DNA from: Brachycybe producta | Taxonomy: Eukaryota; Arthropoda; Diplopoda; Playtdesmida; Andrognathidae | DNA: 64,000 bases | Direction of reading: 5' to 3' | Assembly: GCA_036925085.1 (NCBI GenBank) | Contig: JAUPFP010000029.1 | Coordinates: 2,827,210-2,891,209, forward strand | In this document: in pieces, positions 50,501 to 60,260 of the stretch | How positions within the stretch are numbered: the first letter of the stretch is position 1 | Layout: each line of letters begins with the position of its first letter | The notes under the pieces: model-generated | Database searches by the model: none | Told to the model about the DNA's origin: nothing | Seen by the model: only the letters and a program-made list of their open reading frames with translations | Made by a program: the position numbers and the translations under genes

Positions 50501-53500
50501 AATGATGTGTTTGTTTAGGGAGTTCCCGATTGCATTGCTTCGTTTTTGAAGGCAGACATGAAGGTTTATATTCTCACCGGTGATAAGCAAGAGACGGCGA
50601 TTAATATAGGTGTGCCACTTTAACGAACTTAAATTTGCAGTATTTTAGAATCGAAATTGCTTTTTTTTTGTTATCGTTGTTTACCTGTTTTGTATCTCTT
50701 TGTTTCGATCAAAAGGTTATTCTTGTAAGTTGCTTCATCAGGGTATGCCGCTGTTTATTATCAATGAAGATAGTTTGGACGTAAGAATCACGTCGTACAT
50801 GCAAAGTTACAATAAGAAGTATGTTTCTTTAATATCTTCATTTTTTCTCTATGTAGAATACGAGAGAAGCAATGGGTCGTTGTATTAGTTCTCTCGGAGC
50901 GCAATTTCGAAGAGACAATGACATTGCGTTGGTGGTTGACGGCAAAGTGCTTTGATTTCTTATGTTTAACCATTGAACCGTGATGAGAGAAGAATTAAGA
51001 TAATTTGTTTCTTCTCTTTTAGACGCTGACATTTGCTCTGTCGTGCGATTTGCGTCAGGATTTTGCAGACGTTGCTTTGTCTTGCAAGTCCGTCATTTGT
51101 TGCCGGTAGAGTAATCTTTTAAAAGTTAAGCATTGAATATTGTTTTGATGAATTTTATAATTGTCTGTTATTGTCTTCAAGAGTGTCTCCGATTCAGAAA
51201 GCGGAAGTGGTCGAACTTATTAAGCAGAGGACTCGATGTGTGACTTTGGCCATCGGTGACGGTGCTAACGACGTGGCCATGATACAGGTCAAAATGTCGT
51301 CAGTAATTAATCGGATGAAATTCATTTTATATTAGTTATTCTTTTCGTTGTGTTATATTTCATAAAAACAGGCAGCTCATGTTGGAATTGGAATAAGTGG
51401 CGTCGAAGGAATGCAAGCCTCTTGCGCCTCTGACTACGCCATCGCTCAGGTGATGATTAAAGAAAGGCCAACACGTTTATCCAAATAAAAATTCAGAAAT
51501 GTGCAAATTGTTTTTTAATAGAAATTGTACGTTTTATTCAAAAAAAGCTAACGATTCGAGAAAATGAAATTTAATTGCTTCAATCTTCAGTTATATAAAT
51601 TGAAAAGTGAAAACGGTTTCGTTTAGGAAATCTTAACTAATTTTTTAATGAAATAAGTGAAATTATGCTAATTTATGCAATTTATCCAAAATTATGCAAT
51701 TTGTGCGTTTTTATTTTGGATTAAACTGATAAATAATGCACATAATTATGGTTTTTATGTAAAGTTTTGGCCTCAGTAATGCAGAACGCGGTTTTATTTG
51801 ATTGTTTCTTTGTTTATATCCATAGTTTCGTTATCTGAAAAAACTGTTATTTGTTCACGGAAGTTGGAGTTATCATCGGATGTCAAAACTAATCCTTTAT
51901 TCCTTCCATAAAAATATCTGTCTTTATGTGATCGAGGCACGTACATTAACAATTTCAGAGATTTCTCGTTTTTAAGATACAAGAACTAGAAGAAAAACTT
52001 TTAAATTTGGTTCATTTCAGTTGTGGTTTGCCATAATGAGTGGTTGGTCTGGTCAAACATTGTTCGAGAGATGGACCATTGGTTTATATAATGTGGTCAG
52101 TTTCGAAAACACAAAACCGATGATGATGTTACTTTATTCGGTCTGTCGATTCTATTTCAATGTAGATTTTTACTGCGGCTCCTCCGTTTGCCTTGGGTTT
52201 ATTCGATAGAATATGTAGTTCTGAGACGATGATGAAATATCCAGAGTTATATAAAACCTCTCAAGGAGCAAAATTGTTCAATGTTAAAGTGAGTGTCGTA
52301 ACTACAAACTAATGAAAAAATGTTTTCCATGTTTTAAGTTGTAATTTTTGCAATTCTTAGGTGTTTTGGGTTTGGATCATTGATGCAATTTTGCATTCGG
52401 TGCTTCTTTTTTGGCTTACCCTTTACGCTATGCAACAGGGTCAGTTTTCAGTCAATTTCAGTTTCGTTCATGAACAGCTGATTTTCGATATCTGGTTATT
52501 GTGCATTTTTCAGAAATCAACACTAATGGTCGGGCCACACTAACATTAATGTCTGACGTTAATGTGGCCCCTACATAAGAAAAAATTGAAAGTGTGTTTG
52601 AATCTAGAGCGGTAGATGAAAGACAGATTTTAAAACCTGACATAAAAGGCTTTTTTTAAAAAGATAATAACTTGAAAATAACCTTAATTGATTGAGAAAC
52701 CTTTCTAGTTTCTGAATTATTTTCAAGTTTCTGTTAGTTTTGCTCCTAAAAGACAAAATAACCGGAGTTTTAGGGGCTTTTACACGTTAAAACCACCTTT
52801 AAACAGTTTTTAATGAGAGATTATCGTCTTTAGATGTTGCTTGGTCACATGGATTAGCCGGTGGTTATTTGGTTCTCGGTAACATGGTTTACACTGTACG
52901 TTAATGGCTGTTGCACTTTTTGTTCACGATATAATTAATTTCTTGTTTATTGTATAGTATACAGTTGTAACGGTTTGCATTAAAGCCGGTCTTGTTATCA
53001 ATGCGTGGACTTGGGTGAGGCTAACACTGTCTACATTCGAGTTTAGTCTCGAACTCTTGACTAAAAAAAGAGTAAAATATTGTTCTGTTTTGATTATAGA
53101 TAACCCACATTGCCATTTGGGGCAGCCTTTGTAGTTGGTTCCTCTTTTTGGCAGCTTATAGTAATTTCTGGCCAACAATTCCCGTTGCTCCAGACATGGT
53201 TGGAATGGTACTAATTTGCATTATTGCGGCTGCTGCTGCTGCTGTTTTGTTTTCTTCCTCAAATTGTTCGTTCGTGTATTTATCTGTATTTCTGTTTATT
53301 CGTAGGCGGTGCAAGTGTTTAGTTCTTGGGTTTTCTGGATGGGTCTTCTAGTCATTCCATTTGTTGCCCTCTTGCCTGATTTCTGCATCACAGTGTAAAT
53401 TTCGTCTTTTGGGGTTGTTTTTTGTAGTTTTGCGTGTGATGATTTTTCATTTTTTTGTGTGTTTGTGTCTGCCTGCGTGTTAAGGATTCGAAGGAGCGTT

Positions 53501-56500
53501 TGGAAAACATGGGAGGAAGCTGCGAGGGAGAGCGAATTGCACGACGTCGATCCTTCGAAGGTGGTTAGCAAGATAAACAAACACAGGTATCGAAAACTTT
53601 CTTCTTCTTCTAATTCTGATCGTTTGTGGGCTGAGACGCGGCTACGTTCTCAGTCGAGCTGTGACGTACGAGAACAATTTGATTCTTATAGTTTTTCGAT
53701 AACGAGTTGTCTTCCGAGGCAAAAATACAGAAAGCGATCGTCGAGTACTCAATGCCTCGTTGATGGGCAATCGAGTTCTGGCGTTATGTGTTGAAAACCT
53801 TGAGTAAAGGGTACACAATTACGTCGGTTCTTATTTTATCGTACACTTTTGAGTGTTGAAATTTCTAGGTAAACGTTTTTAAGATATTTTGTTGATATCT
53901 TTGACTCATCGACGTTAAACTTTTTTTTATGCCACCTTTCTTCTTGCATAACTTTTTTTATTATCCAGTTTTTGCTTCTTTGTTTGACTTGTGTCCGGTA
54001 ATTAAAATTGTTTTTAAAACAAAACACTTTTTGGCCTTTTTTAACTGCGGTGATCGGTGATCGTGACATTCACATAAAAAAAAAATCATCATTGGGTTCT
54101 CGGTTATCATTTTAACAATCGTTTTCTCTCTTGAAAGCTAAACATTTCATTTTATATCACCTGCTTCTAATTTTATTAACATTTTTTGTTTGCACGGTTG
54201 GTTTTTAAGATGTTTTATGAACAGCTAAGTTTTTAAACTCTTTGAGTATTCTACAGTTTCAGAAGAGAAACACTAAGGAAGTGTATTAGATTATTAGAAA
54301 CTAGAACGGGTAGCTGAATTACTTAATAGTATTTTCACGTTTGGTATCTTTCAAAATAAACTTTTTATACACAAAATATTCTGCTTAATGAACCGTAGAA
54401 CCGTATTTTAAAAGATATCGATATGAAAGCATCATTAAATGATATCTTTCTAGTTTCTAAAACACATTCAAATTTATCGTATATTTGCTTCTGAACAGAC
54501 AGAATAATCAGAGTTCGAGGGACTTGTACACTTAAATAAATCACCTTAATTATTTCACTCATTGTTAATTGCATCGTATTAATTTTTTTGCACTGTTTTC
54601 GTTTGCGGTGATCCGACACCAAACTAATCTAGTTCAACTTTTTCTTTTCATTAAACTTTTCGTTTTGCGTTTGTGTTAATGAAAACGTCATTTGAGATGA
54701 TGTTCGTAGGTGCTGATTGGATGTTGCACTTCGTATTAAGAACTCTTATCAGATGAGATGTCAGTTTTATTGGCTTAAAGATGGGAAGTTAAAAAAGTGC
54801 CATTGTTTTTAGTTTGAGAGATGCTTTTTTGCCAATTTGCACGTTTATTTGTTAACATCAATGGTTTCGTGAGGCTTAACAGCTTCCAATTTATGATTGA
54901 TGGCTGATTTGTGATGACTTTGGTGTTTTTTTCGTTACGTTCATCTTTTTTTTTATTATTTTACTAATAATTTTGCTGCTTTTCAGTTTGCATGCACATC
55001 TTTTTTATTAAATTATTAATTTTTTTGTTTATATTTTGCAGAGAATTAAAATTTAATATGAATTTATTATTTTTCTTTGCCATATTAACAATAATTATGA
55101 TAAACATAATCAAGTAGAACACCTGACAATATTGAGACACAAATTATATAACCTAAATACCGCAGATCGCCACCCGATTCCATCCCGTTGAATGTCCGTG
55201 TCTAGTTTCATTTGGGATCCATGCGGATCCACAACAACCTCCCAATTTGTATCCGAATTTCTGAGGTCGAAAGAACCAAAGAAGGTAAATCTGGCAACAG
55301 ATCACAATTGGGATATATATTTACAAAATAAACCAAATCTTCACTTAATAACACAAAATCACTGGTTTAGTTCTTTGTTTTTTTATTGGTTTTAATGCTA
55401 TCAATAATATTAATGCATGAATATATAAATAATATAATGTCTGTGTGTGCAGAATGTGGCTTTTGCTTTTATGTTTTAATGATTAATGAAACTGATTAAT
55501 GTTTAATGTGTTAACTTGCCAACTGTATCTTGCACGAGAATGAACTTATTAATTATTAATAACTGCTAAATTAGAAGCTTTTTTTTTTGCTTGAATTTGC
55601 TGTTATTATTATTTAAATTTTTATTTTAACCTTTTTTTTCTGCTAAACTTCTATAATTTTAATAACATTCTGGATAAATTTGATGGTTTTAATTAACAAC
55701 ATCAAAATCTGATACAAATGTAATAGGTTGCGATTATAAATTGCCAAACAGAATTGCAATTTCTCAATAATGCTAAAATATATATTTCTAACGTAGACTT
55801 TTTTTTTGTATGGTTAATTTTGTTTGCTTTTTTTGAGGGAGCCAAATCGGAATCCTCTTTATTTTAATTGATACTGTAATTGGTACTGTGTAGGCTGACC
55901 GAAACAGCTCGTCTTCTAAAAAACGTCAAAAGTGCTTTCAAACGGCCAGGTCGGGCCAATCTGGAGGTTGAACTGAGGCGTGAGTTTGGATTTTTATTTT
56001 TGCATAATTAATTAGTTTTGTATAATTTAGAAATATTTTTTTTTAAAAAAAGAATCAAATTCCTTCCCTGCTCTTATTTTTTTTTTTTTAATTTATGATA
56101 TTTTTTTTTGTGTATTTTCCTCCAATTATTGGTTTTGTTTTTGGTTAGTAAAAAGTTACTTTTGCATTTCTTTTTTGTGTGTTTGTGTTTATATATTATT
56201 TGTGGCAACAAAAAGAAAACACATTCACTCACTAAACACACTTTTATTTTATTTGCCGACTTGTTGTTCGCTGTTTGGTCAATTGATTTTCTGTCAAATA
56301 TGCGTTTTGCGGTTTGACGCACACACACACAGGCAATCGAACCAATGTTGGAACAAAGCAATTATACACCGTGTGTTTGTCGCATGCTTCTTTTTTGCCA
56401 CTTTTATTTTTAGTAAGCAACTTAAGATGTTTTATGAACTGCAGCTAATTTTGAGACTTTGATTATTTTAGGTTTTCGAGAGCAATATACTAAGAAGGAA

Positions 56501-58294
56501 AAATTGAAAGTGGTTTAAAAATTAGAACTCTCGTCGAATCAATTAAAATTAGTATTTTGTTGTTGATATCTCTTTCAAGATAAACGTTTTACAGACAAAG
56601 ATTTAAAAAAAAATATCGTTTGCTTGAAGTTCAGGTCATTGTCGCAAACTTGACATAAATAGCTTATTTTAAAAGATATCAACAGGAAAATACCTCTTAA
56701 ATAATTTAGCTATACCCTTCTAGTTTCTAAAACACTTTCAAGTTTCTTTGTAATTTTGCTTCTGAAAGACAGAAAGAATGACCAAAGTTCAAGAAGCTTT
56801 TGCACTTTAAATCTTTAGTTTGTATTCGTGTGTTTCGTGGTTTATCATCAATGGAAATGGTAGACGATTATATAAACAAGTACATTTTGTGACTTAAAAC
56901 ATTTTTTTTAGTTAAATTTAGTTTAAAATTTATTGTGTTTTAATTTAGTTTATAAATTTCTTGATCATGATGCAACTACTTTTTTTTTCGTATTTTTTTC
57001 ATTCGATTGAAGTATTTTCGATGTTTTACTTATAAATATTTTTTTTTGGAAATGAGTGTATCCTGCAGATATAAACAGTTAGTGTAGTTTGCTATTGTAT
57101 TATTTGCAATTTTTGTGGAAATTTTTATTTTCTGTCTTAGTTTTTTTGTTGTTTTGTTATTTTAGAAGAAAAAAAAAGGATTGATCGATATTAATTATTA
57201 GAAATGAGTAACCGCTTTTGCACTTGTATTTAGACTCTTAAAAGAACTATATTCCCTTTCAGCTTCTTCCTACAGGAGACAACCCCCATGTAAGTTCCCT
57301 TTCTCGCTTTAGATTCCAAATCCACCCATCTTAAAAACCCAATTACATTTGAATGCTGATTTTTTTTTTTACTTTGCTTTACCCAATTTTATAATTATAA
57401 TTGACATGAATTTACTTTTATGATCTTCCTATTTTTGATTCCCATTTAAATCACCTTGCATCTCGTATATATATTTATATACAATATTATGTTTTTGCTC
57501 CTTTTTTTGTTCCAACTCTCCATTTGATTAATACCATTTTTTAAAAAGTGTTTTAACGAATTGTGTTACAATTACGGACCCAATTAAACCCCAATTAAAA
57601 ACCCATTCATTATAACGTAATTGTTTTTAATTTATTTCTATAGATGGATACGCCTTTTCTCAGGAGGAACACGGTGCCCTTTCACAGGTCTTTCTTTTAT
57701 GGTTCAAAAAAAATTCTACTGGAATACTTGAAACTTCAATTTTGAACTCTCTGAGTAAGGTTTCATTCAACATAGAAAAAACCCTTTTGTTGTAACCTCT
57801 GATCTTTTCGTAATTGTAGTCTTTCGGTAGCAAAAAACGAAGAGAAACTACAAAGTGTTTTAGAAACTAGAAGGGTAGCTCAGTCATTTAAGAGTATTTT
57901 CATGTTGCTATCTTTTAAAATAAACTTTTTATAGACACCTTTTTTTAAAAAAAAATATCGTCTTTTTAAATTTGGGTCATTTTTCTTAAACTGACATAAG
58001 TTTTATTTTGAAAAATATCAACATAAAAATGCTCTTAAGTGGTTAAACTGCCCTTCTAGTTTCTAAACACGCATTCAAGTTACTCCCTCAGAGTTGGAGA
58101 AACGTTTACACTTTCAAACCACCTTAAGTTGAACTTTCAAGTGCCAAGTTTTCTTAAATTTGAACTTTTAATAACATTTGGATGTTTTTTTTTAAGAACG
58201 ATTTTCACATGTAATTTTCGTTTTTTTTTTTTGTCTTTAGACTGAAGTCATTCGGGCTTATGACAGCACAAAGACTAAACCAAAGGGTCTATAG
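35568..58294 (+). CDS. ATP8A: ATP8A-type P4-ATPase, aminophospholipid flippase
   Basis: It moves phosphatidylserine/ethanolamine to the cytosolic leaflet, normally with a CDC50 partner (family knowledge). Exons (42): 35568-35625, 45856-45970, 46042-46141, 46232-46330, 46712-46757, 46828-46868, 46963-47036, 47112-47181, 47529-47656, 47743-47813, 47885-47925, 47999-48055, 48125-48233, 48308-48435, 48513-48590, 48665-48753, 48827-48887, 48979-49176, 49252-49301, 49656-49725, 49798-49882, 49948-50000, 50086-50172, 50254-50301, 50519-50609, 50716-50780, 50857-50946, 51023-51105, 51182-51287, 51372-51449, 51826-51936, 52021-52095, 52166-52288, 52361-52439, 52834-52895, 52958-53014, 53100-53207, 53306-53394, 53485-53586, 55894-55979, 57644-57687, 58241-58294. 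All phases fit, 1152 aa (human ATP8A1 1164). Motifs: DGET (192-195), PISL (359-362), phosphorylation site DKTGT (Asp412), KGA, GDGANDV (787-793), ten-helix topology, C-terminal [15 protein letters not shown]. Exon 1 is the least certain: it is chosen because its phase fits and the alternative ATG frame at 35552 hits a stop after splicing. The intron at 51937-52020 has a GC donor. Confidence 0.93.
36753..37235. repeat. Minisatellite with TTCTTCAATATTTGNCGC units (ATP8A intron 1)
   Basis: Roughly 40-bp direct units such as TATTTGTCGCTTATTCAGTT and GATGTTTTCTTCATTTTTGA alternate with GCTCGGCGTTTCTTTCAAT. The start GGTGGCGCTGATCAGGCGCC matches the inverted end of the palindromic array at 275-511. 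This copy keeps one orientation only. Confidence 0.75.
38150..38371 (-). other. Orphan exon-like segment, acidic/lysine-rich (minus strand)
   Basis: On the minus strand an acceptor-like TATTTCAG at about 38248 opens a frame [31 protein letters not shown] and a TAA. Base composition and the open, charged tail look more coding than the surroundings. It is antisense inside ATP8A intron 1 and no partner exon was found. It may also be chance. Confidence 0.2.
39473..39605. repeat. Hairpin with about 60-bp arms
   Basis: GAAAAACAGCGTGGTTTCTT...ACTAGTAAAATTGCATAAT..TTTCCACT on the left is mirrored by AGTGGAAA..ATTATGCAATTTTACTAGT..AAACCACGCTGTTTTTC with a few mismatches and a minimal loop (TTAGC). 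It is followed by AAATCTGCACATTGACT, which resembles CAATCTGCACACTGACT at about 28151. Confidence 0.8.
39844..40170. mobile_element. TAATACCT-end element, copy 1
   Basis: Starts ATACCTAGTACACACCGCTG, contains TTCAGTTAATAATCTGAAAA and CCTTAACTGGATTCCGTATA, ends CATGTGTAAGTAAAAGGTAT. Two further copies are at 42265-42602 (inverted) and 43522-43785 (direct). The ends form short imperfect inverted repeats (TAATACCTAGTACACAC / TAATACCTTATAAACAC). Confidence 0.75.
41060..41240 (+). other. GC-richer island with an acidic mini-frame
   Basis: Within the AT-rich ATP8A intron 1 this block is rich in GAC/GAG/GGC triplets. A plus frame from ATG 41082 reads [30 protein letters not shown] then TGA. It could be a degenerate trinucleotide repeat or the end of an unrecognised exon. 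No supporting partner exon was found. Confidence 0.2.
41707..41850. mobile_element. ACAGGCA/GGCTCCGCCC fold-back element, copy G
   Basis: 144 bp. ACAGGCAATTGTGCCCAGC and the mirrored CTAGGCACAATTGCCAG, then ATTAGAATTTCTTTTG in both arms. Core TGCTCCGCCCTTTTATGA and centre GTGTGACGTCATAC. Non-coding. Confidence 0.85.
41961..42155. mobile_element. Fold-back element with TTGTTTCCACT ends, copy 1
   Basis: GCTTTGTTTCCACTGCGGTG and AAATATGAACTTTTTGAAA on the left mirror TTTATAAAAAGTTCATATTT and CACCGTAGTCAAAGCG on the right. The second copy is at 42707-42886. Confidence 0.75.
42265..42602. mobile_element. TAATACCT-end element, copy 2 (inverted)
   Basis: It is the reverse complement of 39844-40170 over almost the full length. 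It shares with copy 1 a CAGAGGGCTCTGTAGAACA-type segment that copy 3 lacks. Confidence 0.75.
42707..42886. mobile_element. Fold-back element with TTGTTTCCACT ends, copy 2
   Basis: GGCCTTGTTTCCATTGGAGC and AAAATTTCAACTG on the left mirror ATTTTCACTCCAGTGGAAAC and AAGGCC on the right. The middle ACCACGTTTCTTCTATTTTT is shared with copy 1 at 41961. Confidence 0.75.
43016..43051. repeat. (GA)n microsatellite
   Basis: A GA tract interrupted once by AAAGG. Confidence 0.9.
43330..43485 (+). mobile_element. 3' fragment of the same RTE-type LINE family
   Basis: In the plus direction it encodes [19 protein letters not shown], matching the C-terminal end of the LINE at 9355-11031 ([17 protein letters not shown]). 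It ends with the same GCAGGAAATGATGATGG tail. Only the last 50 or so codons remain. Confidence 0.85.
43522..43785. mobile_element. TAATACCT-end element, copy 3
   Basis: Same orientation as copy 1, with an internal deletion after TTTAAATGC. It begins about 40 bases after the LINE fragment. Confidence 0.7.
44323..44530. mobile_element. ACAGGCA/GGCTCCGCCC fold-back element, copy H
   Basis: ACAGGCATTTAGAAATCGGG, AGAACTTCAGTTGGCTCCGC on the left and an almost exact mirror ending AAATGTCTGT on the right; centre TGACGTCACATGCTCCG. Its closest relative is the copy at 5768-5975. Confidence 0.85.
44587..44724. repeat. Inverted repeat with ATCAACAATGTAAG arms
   Basis: GCATCAACAATGTAAGGTTG, TTCTCTACTACGCATGTG on the left mirror CACATGCCGCAATAGAGAAC and TCTTACATTGTTGATGC on the right; the loop is about 25 bases. 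Confidence 0.7.
45195..45765. mobile_element. Two AACTAGAAG-family fold-back copies before ATP8A exon 2
   Basis: Motifs GTTTTAGAAACTAGAAAGC, TGAAAGATATCAACTCTC, then a second set with TGATATCTTTCAAAATAAAC and TTTCTAGTTTCTAAAACAC. They look like a tandem or nested pair. Further copies in ATP8A introns are near 46395-46665, 49360-49640, 52575-52805, 54215-54545, 56430-56830 and 57820-58140. Confidence 0.7.
53587..53794 (+). other. ATP8A: Possible alternative C-terminal end of ATP8A (exon 39 read-through)
   Basis: Exon 39 continues past its donor (GTATCG at 53587) in the same frame for 69 codons, reading [19 protein letters not shown] and ending SSSGVMC before TGA at 53792. The stretch is less AT-rich than neighbouring introns and has balanced codons. 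If the intron is retained it would give a protein of about 1160 aa lacking the [11 protein letters not shown] tail. Confidence 0.4.
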
Positions 58295-59040
58295 TTATGG
58301 TTATTATAATTAATTATTATTATTATCACATTAGTTTCTGTTCGCTCCAAAGAAACCCATTTCTACTATTTACCATTTATATTTAAATTCCTTTTATTTG
58401 ATGATCAATATTTATTGATTTAATCATCTCCTCCCAATGATCATGTGTCATAAGTTTATAACTTATAAGTGTGTCTCTCTCTCTCTCTCTCTCTCTTTCT
58501 GTGTGTGTGTGTGTGTCTTATTAATATTCATTGACATAATCCGAACATTGATGGACAAAGAAATCCTTCTACTTTTTTTTTCCTTATTGGAAGATGATGT
58601 CCATCTTAACGACGATTTCTTTTAAATATGTTTCCGTCCGATTACACTGAAAAAACAAACTAAGAAACAAATCGATCGAATCCATGTTATTTAAAATTTC
58701 AAAAAAAAAAAGATCAATCACAACCAAATGAATTGACTTTACTTAAAATTGTTTCGTGCAAATTCGACATAATTTTAAGTCACATCAACAGATGAGATTA
58801 TTACTTTACTTTATTAATAAATGATGCTTTTTCGGTAGTCGAAACAAAAAAAACATTCTTTTTGCTGTGCATGACCATAGCAAAAAATAAAATACAAGAA
58901 AATTTAATATTTAAAAAAAAAATAGAAGAATCTTAACGATTTCGTTCTAAAAAAAAAGGGGTCCATATCTATTAATTAGTTATTGTACGTGTTATGCAAA
59001 ACGTGTTCATTTTAAAACTAATTATTAAGGTGTTTTTATT

Positions 59041-59331
59041 CAGTGTTGGGAAGTAATTTGTCAAAAATAACAATGAGTTACTATAATTATATTACTTTTT
59101 CAAGTAACATTATAATTTGTACTTGTAATTACCCTTTATTTTTAATGCAATTTTAAATTACTTATGTTTTTGACAAACTTGGCGTTAACTATTCCTAATT
59201 ATATATCAAACAGACTAATATCATTGTAATTAAATGCTTTTTAAAATTTAGTAATTGTAATTATAATTAAATAGTTTTTAAATTATGTAATTATAATTAA
59301 TAACTTTGAAACGTAATTTGTCCCAACACTG
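59041..59331. mobile_element. hAT-like non-autonomous element with CAGTGTTGGGA ends (291 bp)
   Basis: The left end CAGTGTTGGGAAGTAATTTG and the reverse complement of the right end (CAGTGTTGGGACAAATTACG) are terminal inverted repeats. The inside is rich in GTAATTATAATTA-type sequence. Flanks TTTTTATT and TTTTTTAT are compatible with an 8-bp target duplication in a T-rich site. CAGTGTTGGG..AGTAA ends are typical of a widespread hAT group. Confidence 0.75.
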
Positions 59332-60083
59332 TTTTTTATCACTGTGTATGTGTTTTATCTGATGAAAGTTTCAGATTCTATAATTACTTGAAGTCGGTGT
59401 TTTTTCTCAAAGAATTATCTCGTATACATAATATTTCTTGTGTAATTTCAATCAGGTGTGTGTTTTATGAATATTTTTTTATTATTATTGTTGAAATTAA
59501 TGCTTTCTTAAAAGAAAATGGGCTGATGTGAAGCCAAATTCATTTGAATTAGCATTAATTTCATTTCACAAGAAAATATAGAGTATTAGTTTTAATATTT
59601 AAAATTATTTCATTCCGCCTTTTGAAATTTTTATCTTATTTACTGTGACCAAAAAATTTCATATCACTATTTTAATAATATTCATAATTAATTGAAGTTT
59701 TAACGAAAAGCGAAATTGGTTAGACAGGATAAAGGGAAAAATGTAAAAAAAAAGGGGGGAACTGCAGTTCTCTAGTCTTTTTTATGATAATGTTGGTGCT
59801 AATTATTCAGAAAACAAAATTGTAGCTTTTATATTTTAGCGTTAATTTAAGGTGGTTTTCATTTTTAAGGTGGTTTTAAATTGTAAATGCCAGTAGAACT
59901 CTAGTTATTGTGATTTTCGGGAGTAACATTAAGAGAAACTTGTGTTTTAAAAACTAGAAGTGGGTAAGCTCAGTCACATAATATTAATTTCATATTGATA
60001 ACTTTCAAAATCTGATTTTTATGTCCGTTTGAAAATGGCCCAACTTTTAAGTATGAGATTTTTTTTTTAATTTTATGTATAAG

Positions 60084-60260
60084 CACTGCTTGTGGCACGG
60101 GTTCGGATTGTGTTTATCTTTCATAATTTCTTTGGCATTATGGAGTTGACGTCAGGCATAGCAGTCGGTCAATTCCGGGCCGAATGGCCCGTCATTATCT
60201 GTATTATTCATCGTCATCATTAACTGACTTCGTACCGTAATGGACGTGGTCCAGGGAAAG
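60084..60260. mobile_element. Unclassified insertion inside an AACTAGAAG fold-back copy
   Basis: The fold-back consensus runs to TTTTATGTATAAG (60083) and resumes at GAAAGTTTAGTTTGAAAGAT (about 60263). The roughly 177 bases between are foreign and comparatively GC-rich: GCACGGGTTCGGATTG, GGAGTTGACGTCAGGC, TTCCGGGCCGAATGGCCCG, GTAATGGACGTGGTCC. It may be a SINE or LINE 3' end; no tail is clear. Confidence 0.45.

Noticed and set aside
57276..57289. A 14-base exon (GAGACAACCCCCAT) with good splice sites in the last large ATP8A introns
   Set aside because: 14 bases would shift the frame. Exon 55894-55979 joins 57644-57687 directly in phase and gives the conserved [11 protein letters not shown]. 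It could be a rare alternative microexon.
60100..60200. Possible tRNA gene from the GGGTTCGGATT word
   Set aside because: No matching acceptor stem, anticodon arm or A box at the right distance.
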